From a virus, in the IMG/VR virus record IMGVR_UViG_3300024261_000007, positions 1 to 64,000 of that record: a DNA stretch of 64,000 nucleotides. One strand, given 5' to 3'. The notes beneath the pieces were generated by a model. The model saw only the letters and a program-made list of their open reading frames with translations. It was not told the DNA's origin and did not search any database. Shown here one piece after another: positions 55,423 to 63,619 of this stretch. Each line of letters opens with the position of its first letter. Position 1 is the first letter of the stretch. Both the position numbers and the translations under genes were made by a program.

Positions 55423-56184
55423 ATGACTAATATAGGTACGTTGCATGGACCAGTAACTTCTACTTCAAGTGATGGAAACTTAGGCGGTGGTTATGGTAAA
55501 ACTACTAATGGTGGTCTTGGTTCAATGCGTGCCATGTCCGGCAAGGGTGGAATATATCCTGTAGTAACTGATCTTGCAAAAAAGATATTTCTTGGCGAGT
55601 ATGAAGGTGATGCTGAAGAAGATGTTGATCCTCGTTCTGTAAAAAACAGAATAAGAAGAAAAGCTTTTACTTCTGATAATGAAGACACATATGACTTTTA
55701 TAATAAGTATAGTAATGATGTAAGCTCAATGGCAGGACCATATACAAATCAAGTATCAGGTCAACTTGCTGCTTCATACAAGAGAAGTGAAGAAAGATTA
55801 TTAAAAGAGTTTATATCAACTGCTGTAAGAACTATAGTTATGGGCACGATAGGTGATCCTTATCATCCTTCTTCAAGTAGCACTTCCAACATGAATCAAA
55901 TGAATCCTGGTGATCCTTCTATTAAGCAAGGTGGTTATGGTCAAGGTGAAGAAACACCTGATATGTGGCCCTATTCTATTGAAGGTGAGCCTACGACAGA
56001 TGGTGGAGAAACAACAAATAAGCTTGATGATAATATAGTAAAAGAGTTTCCCTTTGAAGACAAGGAGTCTTCGACTTATACTTATTTGAAGCGTACATCT
56101 ACAAAAGAGTATAGCGATATGAAAAATGTTGAAAAACAACAACGAAGATTTCGTTATAATCAAAAAAAACAAAAAATTAAGTGA
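55423..56184 (+). CDS. Unrecognised head-module protein, 253 aa
   Basis: A Gly/Ser-rich N-terminus (GNLGGGYGKTTNGGLGSMRA) is followed by an amphipathic centre with VVTDLAKKIFLGEYEGDAEEDVD and YKRSEERLLKEFISTAVRTIVMG, and by a basic end (VEKQQRRFRYNQKKQKIK). LLKE-FI is an L-x-E site. I do not recognise the family. The basic tail could bind DNA or the acidic scaffold encoded by the next gene. Followed by a 43-nt gap with promoter-like sequence. Confidence 0.55.
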   Translation: MTNIGTLHGPVTSTSSDGNLGGGYGKTTNGGLGSMRAMSGKGGIYPVVTDLAKKIFLGEYEGDAEEDVDPRSVKNRIRRKAFTSDNEDTYDFYNKYSNDVSSMAGPYTNQVSGQLAASYKRSEERLLKEFISTAVRTIVMGTIGDPYHPSSSSTSNMNQMNPGDPSIKQGGYGQGEETPDMWPYSIEGEPTTDGGETTNKLDDNIVKEFPFEDKESSTYTYLKRTSTKEYSDMKNVEKQQRRFRYNQKKQKIK

Positions 56185-56194
56185 TATATAAGGT

Positions 56195-56204
56195 ATATAA
56201 AAGA
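56195..56204 (+). promoter_or_regulatory. Candidate promoter motif ATATAAAAGA, copy 3
   Basis: Third exact copy of the 10-mer, in the gap before the scaffold gene and 23 nt upstream of its ATG. The surrounding TATATAAGGTATATAAAAG is strongly TA-rich. Of the three copies this one has the best distance for a promoter with a short leader. Confidence 0.3.
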
Positions 56205-56227
56205 AAAATATATTGTGAGTAAGTATA

Positions 56228-57919
56228 ATGGCAAATAATTTATATGAAGAGGCAATTAACGCTGCTGAGCAGTTAAAAGAAGCTGCTGAAAGTAAAGTTA
56301 AGCAACACTTAATTGAAGCGATGTCGCCTCAAATTAAGCAATTGGTGGAAAAAAGTTTATTAGGTGAAGAGGTAGATGAACTTTCTGTCGTACCTGTAAA
56401 CTCAGGGGAAGAGCCAGAAGACGACGACAAACCAGAAGATGGCAACGACAAACCAGAAGATGGCAAAGACGCTGATGAAAAAGAAGTACTTTCAGATTCA
56501 GAAAATCAAGAAGAATATGGAATGTATGAAGATGAGGATGCTGACTTTTTCTTTGCAGGTAAAAATGAGCAAGTTGAAATTTCAGAAGAATCAGCAAAAA
56601 TATTAAAAAGTATGTTAAGTCATAAAGCTAAAAAGGATGCAACTGCTGAAAGATTAAAAGAGATAAAGTCTGCAATAATATCTTTAAAGCGATCAATTAT
56701 TTTAGCAGAGAGTAGTAATAAAACACAAAAGCATCGTTCTAAATTTGTCTTGGCGTACAAAAATATATTGCGTGAACTAAAAAATATTAAAGAGAGTAAT
56801 ATAATTAAATCAGATAAAACGTTATTAAAAGAATATTTAAGAATATCTAAGGAGATAAATAGCATGTCAACAAGACGCAGATCAAGAAGAAATTATTTAA
56901 ATGAAAGCCTCGACGAACTGCTCGAGATGAATATCTTTGAAGAAGACGAAGACGAAGCTAGCGACGAAGTAGAAGCGGACGCAGAAGTAGAAGCGGATGC
57001 AGAAACTGAAGAAGAAGCTGGTGAAGTTACGGCTGGCATGCTAAAACAAGCTTCTGAAATGTCTTTAGGCGATTTAGTTTCAAAAGCTTTAGATCCCGAA
57101 GGTTCTGATATGCCTTCTGATGATTTTGATCTTGATCTTGGGGATGAAGAATCTGACGAAGAATCTGACGAAGAATCTGAAGAAGAATCTGACGAGAGCA
57201 ATGAGGGTTATCATAGAGAAATCGACGAGATGGATCACAAAGAAATCGACGAGATCGATGAAGGTCCAGATAGTTCTACGAACGAGACTCGTTACGCTAA
57301 GGGAGATCTTTTCTTGGAGATCGACGAAAATATGCTTAAAAATGAAATTACTAAAATGAGAAAACTTCGCGAAGGCGAAGCAACTGAAATGTCATCACAC
57401 TTTGGCGGTGGTGATTTAGATAAAGAAATGTTTGTTGATGTTGACGAAGGCGATCTTAATGTACATTCAGGCAATCTTGGCCGTGAGGATGTACCTATGC
57501 CTAAAGTTGAAGCAGCTCTACGTAAAACAATGCGTAAGAATCGCATGTTAGAGGGCAAGGTACAAGAATATCAGGATGCGGTTCGAGGAATGAAGACGCA
57601 ATTAACAGAGATGAACCTCTTTAACGCTAAGCTTCTCTATGCAAATAAACTTATGCAAAACAGAGGGCTTTCACTTAAACAACAACGCCATATTGTTGAG
57701 TCATTAGACGAAGCTTCTACTATGAACGAGGCAAAACTCTTATTTGAGAGCCTCTCGAAGTCTTTGATGAAACCTGCTCCAAAGGGAAGAAAACTTTCAG
57801 AAGGTGCAAACAGAAGAACTCTTGCTTCGGCATCACGTTCTACAAGAAGCGCGCAAGCTCCTCTTAATGAATCTGTTGCATTGGACCGTTGGGCAACTCT
57901 TGCAGGAATCAAAAAGTAA
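56228..57919 (+). CDS. 22: Prohead scaffold core protein (gp22-like)
   Basis: Position directly before the capsid gene, very acidic composition and coiled-coil tendency mark this 563-aa protein as the prohead core scaffold. The N-terminus (KQHLIEAMSPQIKQLVEKSL then LGEE) is the conserved start of gp22-like proteins in T4-related aquatic phages, and the C-terminus RWATLAGIKK is also typical. T4 gp22 is only 269 aa; the extra length here is three acidic repeat tracts (DKPEDGN, EVEADA and DEES types) and the helical region around residues 130-235. In T4, gp22 is degraded to peptides by gp21; L-x-E sites such as HLIE-A, KLSE-G and PLNE-S are present. Confidence 0.8.
   Translation: MANNLYEEAINAAEQLKEAAESKVKQHLIEAMSPQIKQLVEKSLLGEEVDELSVVPVNSGEEPEDDDKPEDGNDKPEDGKDADEKEVLSDSENQEEYGMYEDEDADFFFAGKNEQVEISEESAKILKSMLSHKAKKDATAERLKEIKSAIISLKRSIILAESSNKTQKHRSKFVLAYKNILRELKNIKESNIIKSDKTLLKEYLRISKEINSMSTRRRSRRNYLNESLDELLEMNIFEEDEDEASDEVEADAEVEADAETEEEAGEVTAGMLKQASEMSLGDLVSKALDPEGSDMPSDDFDLDLGDEESDEESDEESEEESDESNEGYHREIDEMDHKEIDEIDEGPDSSTNETRYAKGDLFLEIDENMLKNEITKMRKLREGEATEMSSHFGGGDLDKEMFVDVDEGDLNVHSGNLGREDVPMPKVEAALRKTMRKNRMLEGKVQEYQDAVRGMKTQLTEMNLFNAKLLYANKLMQNRGLSLKQQRHIVESLDEASTMNEAKLLFESLSKSLMKPAPKGRKLSEGANRRTLASASRSTRSAQAPLNESVALDRWATLAGIKK
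56426..56467 (+). repeat. Two 21-bp units in the scaffold gene
   Basis: Two near-identical in-frame units encode DKPEDGN and DKPEDGK, differing at one base. They lie in the first acidic linker of the scaffold protein. Confidence 0.85.
56966..57001 (+). repeat. Two 18-bp units in the scaffold gene
   Basis: GAAGTAGAAGCGGACGCA and a copy with one change (GGAT) encode EVEADA twice. Part of the second acidic tract. Confidence 0.85.
57143..57190 (+). repeat. Four 12-bp units in the scaffold gene
   Basis: Four in-frame units of the type GACGAAGAATCT encode (D/E)EES repeats. The complementary strand is open as a Ser/Asp-rich frame, but that is a by-product of this repeat and is not a gene. Confidence 0.85.
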
Positions 57920-57965
57920 TTGGTTTAAACACAGATTTAATTAGAATAAAAAGGAATATAAATAC

Positions 57966-59942
57966 ATGAGTTTTACACTTAAAACATTAACAGAAGGTAT
58001 TAGAGACCGCCACGTGGGCCAGCAGAACGCTCGCCTCGTTGAGAAATGGTCTCGCACAGGTCTCCTAAGAGGCATGGAAGACACACATCGTGAAAATATG
58101 GCTACTCTTCTTGAGAACCAGGCTGCTCAAGTTCTTCGCGAGAGCAACACAATGGGTGGCGATCAAGTTGGTGGTTTCACTAACATTGCATTCCCAATCG
58201 TTCGCCGCGTATTCGGTGGTTTGGTAGCAAACGAGCTTGTTTCGATTCAACCAATGAGTCTTCCAAGTGGTCTTCTATTCTACCTCGATTATACATATGG
58301 TAATGATGTAGGTGGTTATGGCAAGGGTCAAAGCATCTACGGACAACCAAGCGGCAAGGACATCCAAGCCGGTGCACTTGCAACTGGTGGTCAATACGAC
58401 CTTGCTGGCGCAGGCTTCTCACGTCGTCATGTTAGAGGAACTGAGACAACCGTCGCTCAAAAAGGTCCAGCAGCCGGCGTCGCCGCGAAAGGCGATATAG
58501 GAGCAAATGAGCTATTTATACTTGACGCTGACCGAGGTGCGCCTAACACAGATGTAGCAGCCGCACTCTCTTCACTCGCTGTAATTAGAACTGACAAGCA
58601 ACAAGATCTTAAACTTATACAGTTTGATCCACAATTAATTGATCGCATCGATCAACTAGATGAACCATACGCATTTTTGTTAGTTCACCCTTCAAAATGT
58701 GACCTCGACGGCGCACAGACATTTGACAAGGGCATTGATGCCTCAATGATTAAAGACGTTGCCCTTGTTGCATCTGTTGGTAATGTAGTAGACATGGATG
58801 CAAAGAGTATTTTAAGAATGCCTGCTAAAGAAGTACAGTCAACAAGTCACGAATTTGGTAAAGTAACAAAGCCGGGTGCTGTATTTAATATTCGACGTTT
58901 AAACCAGCTAGGTTATTGGGACGGAACAGTGTTTACACCAAATAGTCTAGCAAGTCTATCTGATGATACTACACGTGTTTTAATGGTTGTAAGAAAAAAT
59001 ATAAAAACTACAAATCTAAATGCAAATCTGGACGACCTTGAACTCTCTTACGTAATGTCTTCATCACAGACAGTTGGCGCTGACAGTGGTGAGGTTGATT
59101 TCGATCCAGCATTCGAGAGTGGAATGCAAGAGCAAGGTGAAGCCATCAGTCCAACAATCCCAGAGATTGATATTAAGATCGAGTCAATTCCTGTGACTGC
59201 ACAGACACGTAAGTTACGTGCACGTTGGAGTCCTGAGTTGGCACAAGACCTTAACGCGTACCACTCAATGGACGCAGAGGTTGAGCTTACCCAGATTCTT
59301 TCAGAGCAAATTGCTCTTGAGATTGACCGTGAGATTCTTGGTGATCTTCTAAGTGGTGCACAAGGTGCAAACTTCTTTTGGAGTCGTTCACCTGGTAAAT
59401 TTGTTAACAAGCGTACTGGTTCTGCTGTTGAGCGTACAAGCACTCTACAACCTGGACCAGCATTTACTGGTACAGTTCGTGAGTGGTATGAGACTCTAAC
59501 TGAGACTGTTATTGACGTAGCAAATGAGATTCACCGTAAGACTCTACGTGGTTCTGCGAACTTCATCGTAGTTTCTCCTGACGTTGCAACTATTCTTGAA
59601 GCATCTGTACTTTACCGCCCAAGCTATAGCATTGACGGTGACGGACAAGTTGGTGCTCCATTCACAATGGGTGCAGAGAAGATTGGTTCACTAAGCAACC
59701 GTTTCACAGTTTACAAAGACCCATACTTCCCACGCAACAAGATTCTTGTTGGATATAAGGGTGGTTCTTACCTCGAGACTGGATTCGTTTACGCTCCATA
59801 TGTTCCATTGATCGTTACTCCTACTATCTTCCAGCCAGAGGATTTCACCCCGCGTAAGGGCGTTATGACTCGTTACGGTAAGAAGATGGTTCGCGCTGAC
59901 TTCTACGGTACAGTTACATGCCTCGACATGAACATTATCTAA
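57966..59942 (+). CDS. 23: Major capsid protein gp23
   Basis: The 658-aa product aligns by eye with T4 gp23 (521 aa): VRRVFGG, SIQPMSLPSG, then TAQTRKLRARWSPELAQDLNAYHSMDAE in outline, QIALEIDREIL, NFIVVSPDVATIL and TGFVYAPYVPL. It builds the HK97-fold head lattice. About 135 extra residues fall in the insertion domain, roughly residues 170-365. The prohead protease should cut after Glu59 (VLRE-SN), equivalent to Glu65 of T4. Codon use is unlike the rest of the window: many CGT, CGC and C-ending codons, as expected for the most abundant protein, except in the insertion where A/T-rich codons return. AAGGA lies 10 nt before the ATG. An intrinsic terminator follows. Confidence 0.93.
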   Translation: MSFTLKTLTEGIRDRHVGQQNARLVEKWSRTGLLRGMEDTHRENMATLLENQAAQVLRESNTMGGDQVGGFTNIAFPIVRRVFGGLVANELVSIQPMSLPSGLLFYLDYTYGNDVGGYGKGQSIYGQPSGKDIQAGALATGGQYDLAGAGFSRRHVRGTETTVAQKGPAAGVAAKGDIGANELFILDADRGAPNTDVAAALSSLAVIRTDKQQDLKLIQFDPQLIDRIDQLDEPYAFLLVHPSKCDLDGAQTFDKGIDASMIKDVALVASVGNVVDMDAKSILRMPAKEVQSTSHEFGKVTKPGAVFNIRRLNQLGYWDGTVFTPNSLASLSDDTTRVLMVVRKNIKTTNLNANLDDLELSYVMSSSQTVGADSGEVDFDPAFESGMQEQGEAISPTIPEIDIKIESIPVTAQTRKLRARWSPELAQDLNAYHSMDAEVELTQILSEQIALEIDREILGDLLSGAQGANFFWSRSPGKFVNKRTGSAVERTSTLQPGPAFTGTVREWYETLTETVIDVANEIHRKTLRGSANFIVVSPDVATILEASVLYRPSYSIDGDGQVGAPFTMGAEKIGSLSNRFTVYKDPYFPRNKILVGYKGGSYLETGFVYAPYVPLIVTPTIFQPEDFTPRKGVMTRYGKKMVRADFYGTVTCLDMNII

Positions 59943-59978
59943 GGTAAGTTCTAGTGGTTGACACCTTAGGGTGATAAG

Positions 59979-60003
59979 AAGCCAGCTTTTTGCTGGTTTT
60001 TTT
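59979..60003 (+). terminator. Intrinsic terminator after the capsid gene
   Basis: AAGCCAGC pairs with GCTGGTTT around a TTTTT loop (one G-T pair), followed by seven T residues at 59997-60003. It is a standard rho-independent terminator, 37 nt after the capsid stop. A smaller CACC-TTAG-GGTG hairpin precedes it (59962-59973). Confidence 0.85.
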
Positions 60004-60028
60004 GTATTTGTTTAGAGAAGTAACGTTA

Positions 60029-60085
60029 GTTTTGACTTTTTTAGAAGCTAATATGAATAAGTGTGTTAGGTTAAAAAGTCAAAAC
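60029..60085. terminator. 13-bp perfect inverted repeat between convergent genes
   Basis: GTTTTGACTTTTT (60029-60041) and AAAAAGTCAAAAC (60073-60085) pair perfectly around a 31-nt loop. It lies nine bases beyond the stop of the minus-strand gene and after the capsid terminator. It may end or stabilise the minus-strand transcript. No T-run follows on either strand, so a simple intrinsic terminator is not certain. Confidence 0.45.
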
Positions 60086-60093
60086 AGAGATCA

Positions 60094-63000
60094 TTAAGAT
60101 AACAGCATTTTGATGTATTGTCTAATAAGCGAGTCCATTTGTAACTCTGCTTCTTCTTCTGGCGTATTTGCTCTTAAGCTCGAAGCCTCTTCGGGAAAAG
60201 CCATGGCCATGTGCATTCCTGCATGCTTGCCCATTTTCTGGACCATTTCAAAAGCAATTTCTTTTGAATATCGAGTACCGAACATGCTTTTGTTTGTGTT
60301 GAATTTTCTATCTCTAAACAAATCTTTAAGAGTTTCTCTTACAATTGAAAGTTCTTTGCCGTATAAACTATCACTTCCATCTTCAGAAATACCGATAAAG
60401 TTTTTAAAGAATTTTTTAATCCCGGCAGCTGAATTATAGTTTTGTCCTGATGATAATGTAGCGATTTTTTGCATAACATCTTTAGGCAAAGCTTTATTGT
60501 TTTGAGTAAAGACATCAATTAAAATGTTTATAAACCGTGTATGCAATTCAGTCTTTCCGTAATGTCTTATGACATGATTTAAATGATTTCTTAAAGTATT
60601 TGTTACTTCTTCACTGCATATTATTTGCGTGTTAATTGTTTGAATTGCTGAAGTTGCTAAGCTTTCTTCGTAATTTGATGCGTAACCTGTGTTATCTTTA
60701 GAAAATAATTGTTTTACGAATTCACCAAAATAAGATTTTCTTTTTTCAATGGGTATGAAGTCTAAAAATGTTAGTATTAAAGGTACGACTTTTGCTTGAT
60801 TTTGGCTAATGTAAGAAATATTATTTTTATTGACGCTGTCAATAAAATTTGATGATTCTATGAATATTTTAGACTTATTTTGAATATTTTTTATTATGTT
60901 ATTAATTTGTTCGCCTCTCATAATACGCATGCTGATCTCGTAAAAAGATTCACCAATGACTTTAATCTTCAAAACATCATCTAATAATTTAAAAATCTCG
61001 TAAGTATATTTAAAATCAAAACCCTTTACAGTGTTATCTAAAATAGCTGTGTTGAAAAAATTTCTACATGCTTCTTGCTCTACCATCTCATTGTCATTGT
61101 CAAACATGTTTCCGACAAACTCTGAAATATTTTCTAGTGTCTTTGCGTTTAAGTCTGTAACATTTTTATTGTATACATTTAAGAATGTTATAAAGTTTCC
61201 AAAATAGTCTGCACCTTTAAAACCATCTTTGTATGTAGTCAAATCATTAAATATGCTAAATTGCTCTTGATCATATCGTATATTAAACGGGTTTCCTTCC
61301 ACTATATTGAAAGCAATTAGTTTATATAAAATATACGCGTCTCTATTTTTTAAATAGTCTTTTATTAGTCTGAACGTTTCATGTTCTGATAATATATTAT
61401 TTTTTATCTCTTGATAAGAACTTTTGTCAAGAGATAAAAATCTTCTTTCTTCGTCACTTTTGTCTAGGAATCTTTTTGGGAATCTTGCATCTTCAATTAT
61501 ATATCTTGTCGCAAGATTTAAATCGATGCGCTTTTTTATGTCTTCATTTGGATCTTTGCTTTCTTTTTGTAGTTGATTTATAAACAGATCTGAATATCTA
61601 AAAATTAGACAAGATATAAAAACTTCAGGTCTAAATGAATCTCTTGACAGACCTGAAGATAATCCTCCTGACACTTTGTTTATCGAATTTATACCAAATT
61701 CTGTAATATAAGATTTTATGCCTTGTGAATTCATTAACATATCGTATATTGCTATATTGTTTTTTGTAAGCCCTTCACTTTTGTTGTTAATATTGCAAGG
61801 ATTAACATATACTCTGTAATCATCGCTTTCTAGCGATAGCTTTATTATTCTTTTTAAGTTATTTGCGTTGTTTGTATTGCATGCAATTTCTAAGGCACTT
61901 TTAAACTCATCAAAGTTGAGTTGATAACGATAGTGTTTAAGAAAAGAATACGTCATTTTTTTTTGAATTTCTAAAAAAGCATTAAAATATCTTGGGTGAG
62001 ATCTTTGATTTAGTATTTTGTTTTTTAAATTATTATAAATTTCTTCTCTAGGATACATGCCCTGAGTACGGAAAAAGTCACCAAAATACAACGTCTCAGC
62101 ATCTAAATTATCAAATATATAATAAGCTACACTATCCACAATTACTTCAGCTGCATCTTCTTTAGAGAGCTGTGTCTCTGTGCACATTAACTCATATAAA
62201 CCCATAGTCTGTTCAACGCCTGAAAATGCGAGTGATTGTGAAAAACAATTTTTTAATTCGTTGACATCATTAAGTTTACTAAGTCCTATTACATTATCTT
62301 CAATCTCAGAAATGTTTGATTGTAAGTTAACTTGTTCTGGTAGCTTTGCAATTTCTGTTTTCATTTCATTTGTTATGTATTCATCCAGAAATTCGTCATC
62401 AACATGATTATTGTGAAAGTCACAAGTTTCTTCTACGTCAATAGTTCCGTCAAATCGAACTTTAAGACTAATTGCATAAGCATCTTCACCAAAGTCAGCT
62501 TTTTTTGAATGTGCAACTGCTACATACTGACTTGAATTATAGCTGCTCCAAGTTGATTCTCTTCTATATGTGCACCAAGTCGATTCGCTCGCTCCCAATA
62601 CACTTCCAAGCATATGCTTAAATGCTTTGTAGTTTGTTGGATAAACAATTAACATATTATCGTCTTCATACACTTTTAGCAATGATTCAGCTAACATTTT
62701 CTCAGAAACTACAGATGTCTTTTTATAACCTTTTGCAAATGCCATTCTTTTCATTATAATATTAAAGTCAAAGTTTCCCTTTTCGATCTCATCTTTTTCT
62801 TCTTTTCTTGCAATGTCATAATATACACGCATGTAAAGATCAGCAGCTTTAATACAAGTATCGATATCTACGTCAACAGACTTTTCAACATATTGTATTA
62901 TGCTGTCAAACATCAACAGAACCTTTTTAAATTCAATAAACTCCCCATCAGAATTTTTATGTTTTCTAAGTTGTCGAATTAAAATTTCTTCAGCTTCTTT

Positions 63001-63489
63001 GAGCTTCTTTTTATTTTCTTTTCCTTTAAGTTCTAATAGTTTTGTTACATATACTATTTTTATAATTTCTAAAGCAATGTTTTTCTCTTTTACAGAAGTT
63101 GCCTCGTAAAGTTCAAGTTGATATTCCTTTTCTTTTTCAGATAGTGTAATAGGCGTCAAGTCTTTTTCGTTTACTTTAATACCTTTGCTTTTTCTAATAT
63201 CAACACTTTTTTGTCTATCTTTTTCTTTTGACGCATACTCAGCTTTTAATTTATACAAAAACTCATTTTTTTGCATCGCTGTTAAATATTTTCTTTTTTT
63301 AAATAAATTGTCATCTATTTTGTCGAAAGCTTCTTCAACAGAGCTTATTGTAGGATCACCAATTAATTGAGGTTTTTCTTTGCAAAGCTTGATTAATTTT
63401 TCTAAAAAGTTTTTTGGAGTTAAAACAGCCATCTCGTTTAATAACATACTATTTTTATAGAAAATCTCTTTTAGCGAATATTTTTTCAT
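60094..63489 (-). CDS. 1131-aa WCT-motif protein, possible packaged internal head protein
   Basis: This is the only gene on the minus strand. Residues about 280-370 (LIVYPTNYKAFKHMLGSVLG, then STWCTYRRESTW with Trp305-Cys306-Thr307, then VRFDGTIDVEETCDFHNNHVD) resemble the core of a phage protein family with a conserved W-C-T motif that I know only as uncharacterised. The rest is helical and repeat-like, with no membrane segment. The N-terminus (MKKYSLKEIFYKNSMLLNE-M) resembles T4 capsid-targeting peptides and contains an L-N-E site at 17-19 for the prohead protease. I infer that it may be packed in the head and injected, as T4 Alt is. AAGG precedes the ATG, and TATAAATA lies 19 nt upstream. 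Enzymatic function is unknown. Confidence 0.7.
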   Translation of the reverse strand: MKKYSLKEIFYKNSMLLNEMAVLTPKNFLEKLIKLCKEKPQLIGDPTISSVEEAFDKIDDNLFKKRKYLTAMQKNEFLYKLKAEYASKEKDRQKSVDIRKSKGIKVNEKDLTPITLSEKEKEYQLELYEATSVKEKNIALEIIKIVYVTKLLELKGKENKKKLKEAEEILIRQLRKHKNSDGEFIEFKKVLLMFDSIIQYVEKSVDVDIDTCIKAADLYMRVYYDIARKEEKDEIEKGNFDFNIIMKRMAFAKGYKKTSVVSEKMLAESLLKVYEDDNMLIVYPTNYKAFKHMLGSVLGASESTWCTYRRESTWSSYNSSQYVAVAHSKKADFGEDAYAISLKVRFDGTIDVEETCDFHNNHVDDEFLDEYITNEMKTEIAKLPEQVNLQSNISEIEDNVIGLSKLNDVNELKNCFSQSLAFSGVEQTMGLYELMCTETQLSKEDAAEVIVDSVAYYIFDNLDAETLYFGDFFRTQGMYPREEIYNNLKNKILNQRSHPRYFNAFLEIQKKMTYSFLKHYRYQLNFDEFKSALEIACNTNNANNLKRIIKLSLESDDYRVYVNPCNINNKSEGLTKNNIAIYDMLMNSQGIKSYITEFGINSINKVSGGLSSGLSRDSFRPEVFISCLIFRYSDLFINQLQKESKDPNEDIKKRIDLNLATRYIIEDARFPKRFLDKSDEERRFLSLDKSSYQEIKNNILSEHETFRLIKDYLKNRDAYILYKLIAFNIVEGNPFNIRYDQEQFSIFNDLTTYKDGFKGADYFGNFITFLNVYNKNVTDLNAKTLENISEFVGNMFDNDNEMVEQEACRNFFNTAILDNTVKGFDFKYTYEIFKLLDDVLKIKVIGESFYEISMRIMRGEQINNIIKNIQNKSKIFIESSNFIDSVNKNNISYISQNQAKVVPLILTFLDFIPIEKRKSYFGEFVKQLFSKDNTGYASNYEESLATSAIQTINTQIICSEEVTNTLRNHLNHVIRHYGKTELHTRFINILIDVFTQNNKALPKDVMQKIATLSSGQNYNSAAGIKKFFKNFIGISEDGSDSLYGKELSIVRETLKDLFRDRKFNTNKSMFGTRYSKEIAFEMVQKMGKHAGMHMAMAFPEEASSLRANTPEEEAELQMDSLIRQYIKMLLS

Positions 63490-63507
63490 TTTATAACCTT
63501 AAGATAA

Positions 63508-63515
63508 TATTTATA
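63508..63515 (-). promoter_or_regulatory. TATAAATA late promoter for the minus-strand gene
   Basis: On the minus strand the exact late-promoter octamer TATAAATA ends 19 bases before the ATG at 63489, leaving room for a short leader with the AAGG ribosome-binding site. This is the best-placed late promoter of the window. It indicates late expression of the 1131-aa protein, at the same time as the head proteins. Confidence 0.65.
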
Positions 63516-63536
63516 TTTGCATTATAATCATAATAT

Positions 63537-63562
63537 AAAACCCGCTTCGTGCTGGTTTTTTT
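63537..63562 (+). terminator. Intrinsic terminator on the + strand, upstream of the 103-aa gene
   Basis: AACCCGC and GCTGGTT pair with one mismatch around TTCGT and are followed by seven T residues. It points along the + strand although the gene to its left runs on the minus strand, so it has no obvious + strand gene to terminate. Nineteen bases (TGCTGGTTTTTTTGTATTT, 63550-63568) are identical to the capsid-gene terminator at 59991-60009. Confidence 0.65.
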
Positions 63563-63619
63563 GTATTTATTGAAAGAAAAAGATATATATTTATATAGGT
63601 TAAAAAGGACTTATTTTTT

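Noticed and set aside
56893-57201. Minus-strand open frame of 102 codons, Ser-rich
   Set aside because: It is the complement of the acidic GAA/GAC repeats of the scaffold gene; the composition follows from the repeat and there is no ribosome-binding site.
57957-57964. Exact TATAAATA immediately before the capsid ATG
   Set aside because: It ends one base before the start codon and lies downstream of the AAGGA ribosome-binding site, so transcription from it would begin inside the gene. It is AT-rich leader sequence, not a usable promoter.
59943-60093. tRNA gene in the gap after the capsid gene
   Set aside because: The hairpins here do not form a cloverleaf and no anticodon arm or CCA-adjacent acceptor stem can be drawn; they are explained as terminator structures.
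60110-60439. Plus-strand open frame of 109 codons inside the 1131-aa gene
   Set aside because: No ribosome-binding site, begins far from the + strand promoter signals, and lies entirely within a long well-supported minus-strand gene.
63521-63526. Minus-strand TATAAT as a sigma70 promoter for the 1131-aa gene
   Set aside because: No acceptable -35 element lies 16-18 bp upstream; the TATAAATA at 63508-63515 is better placed.
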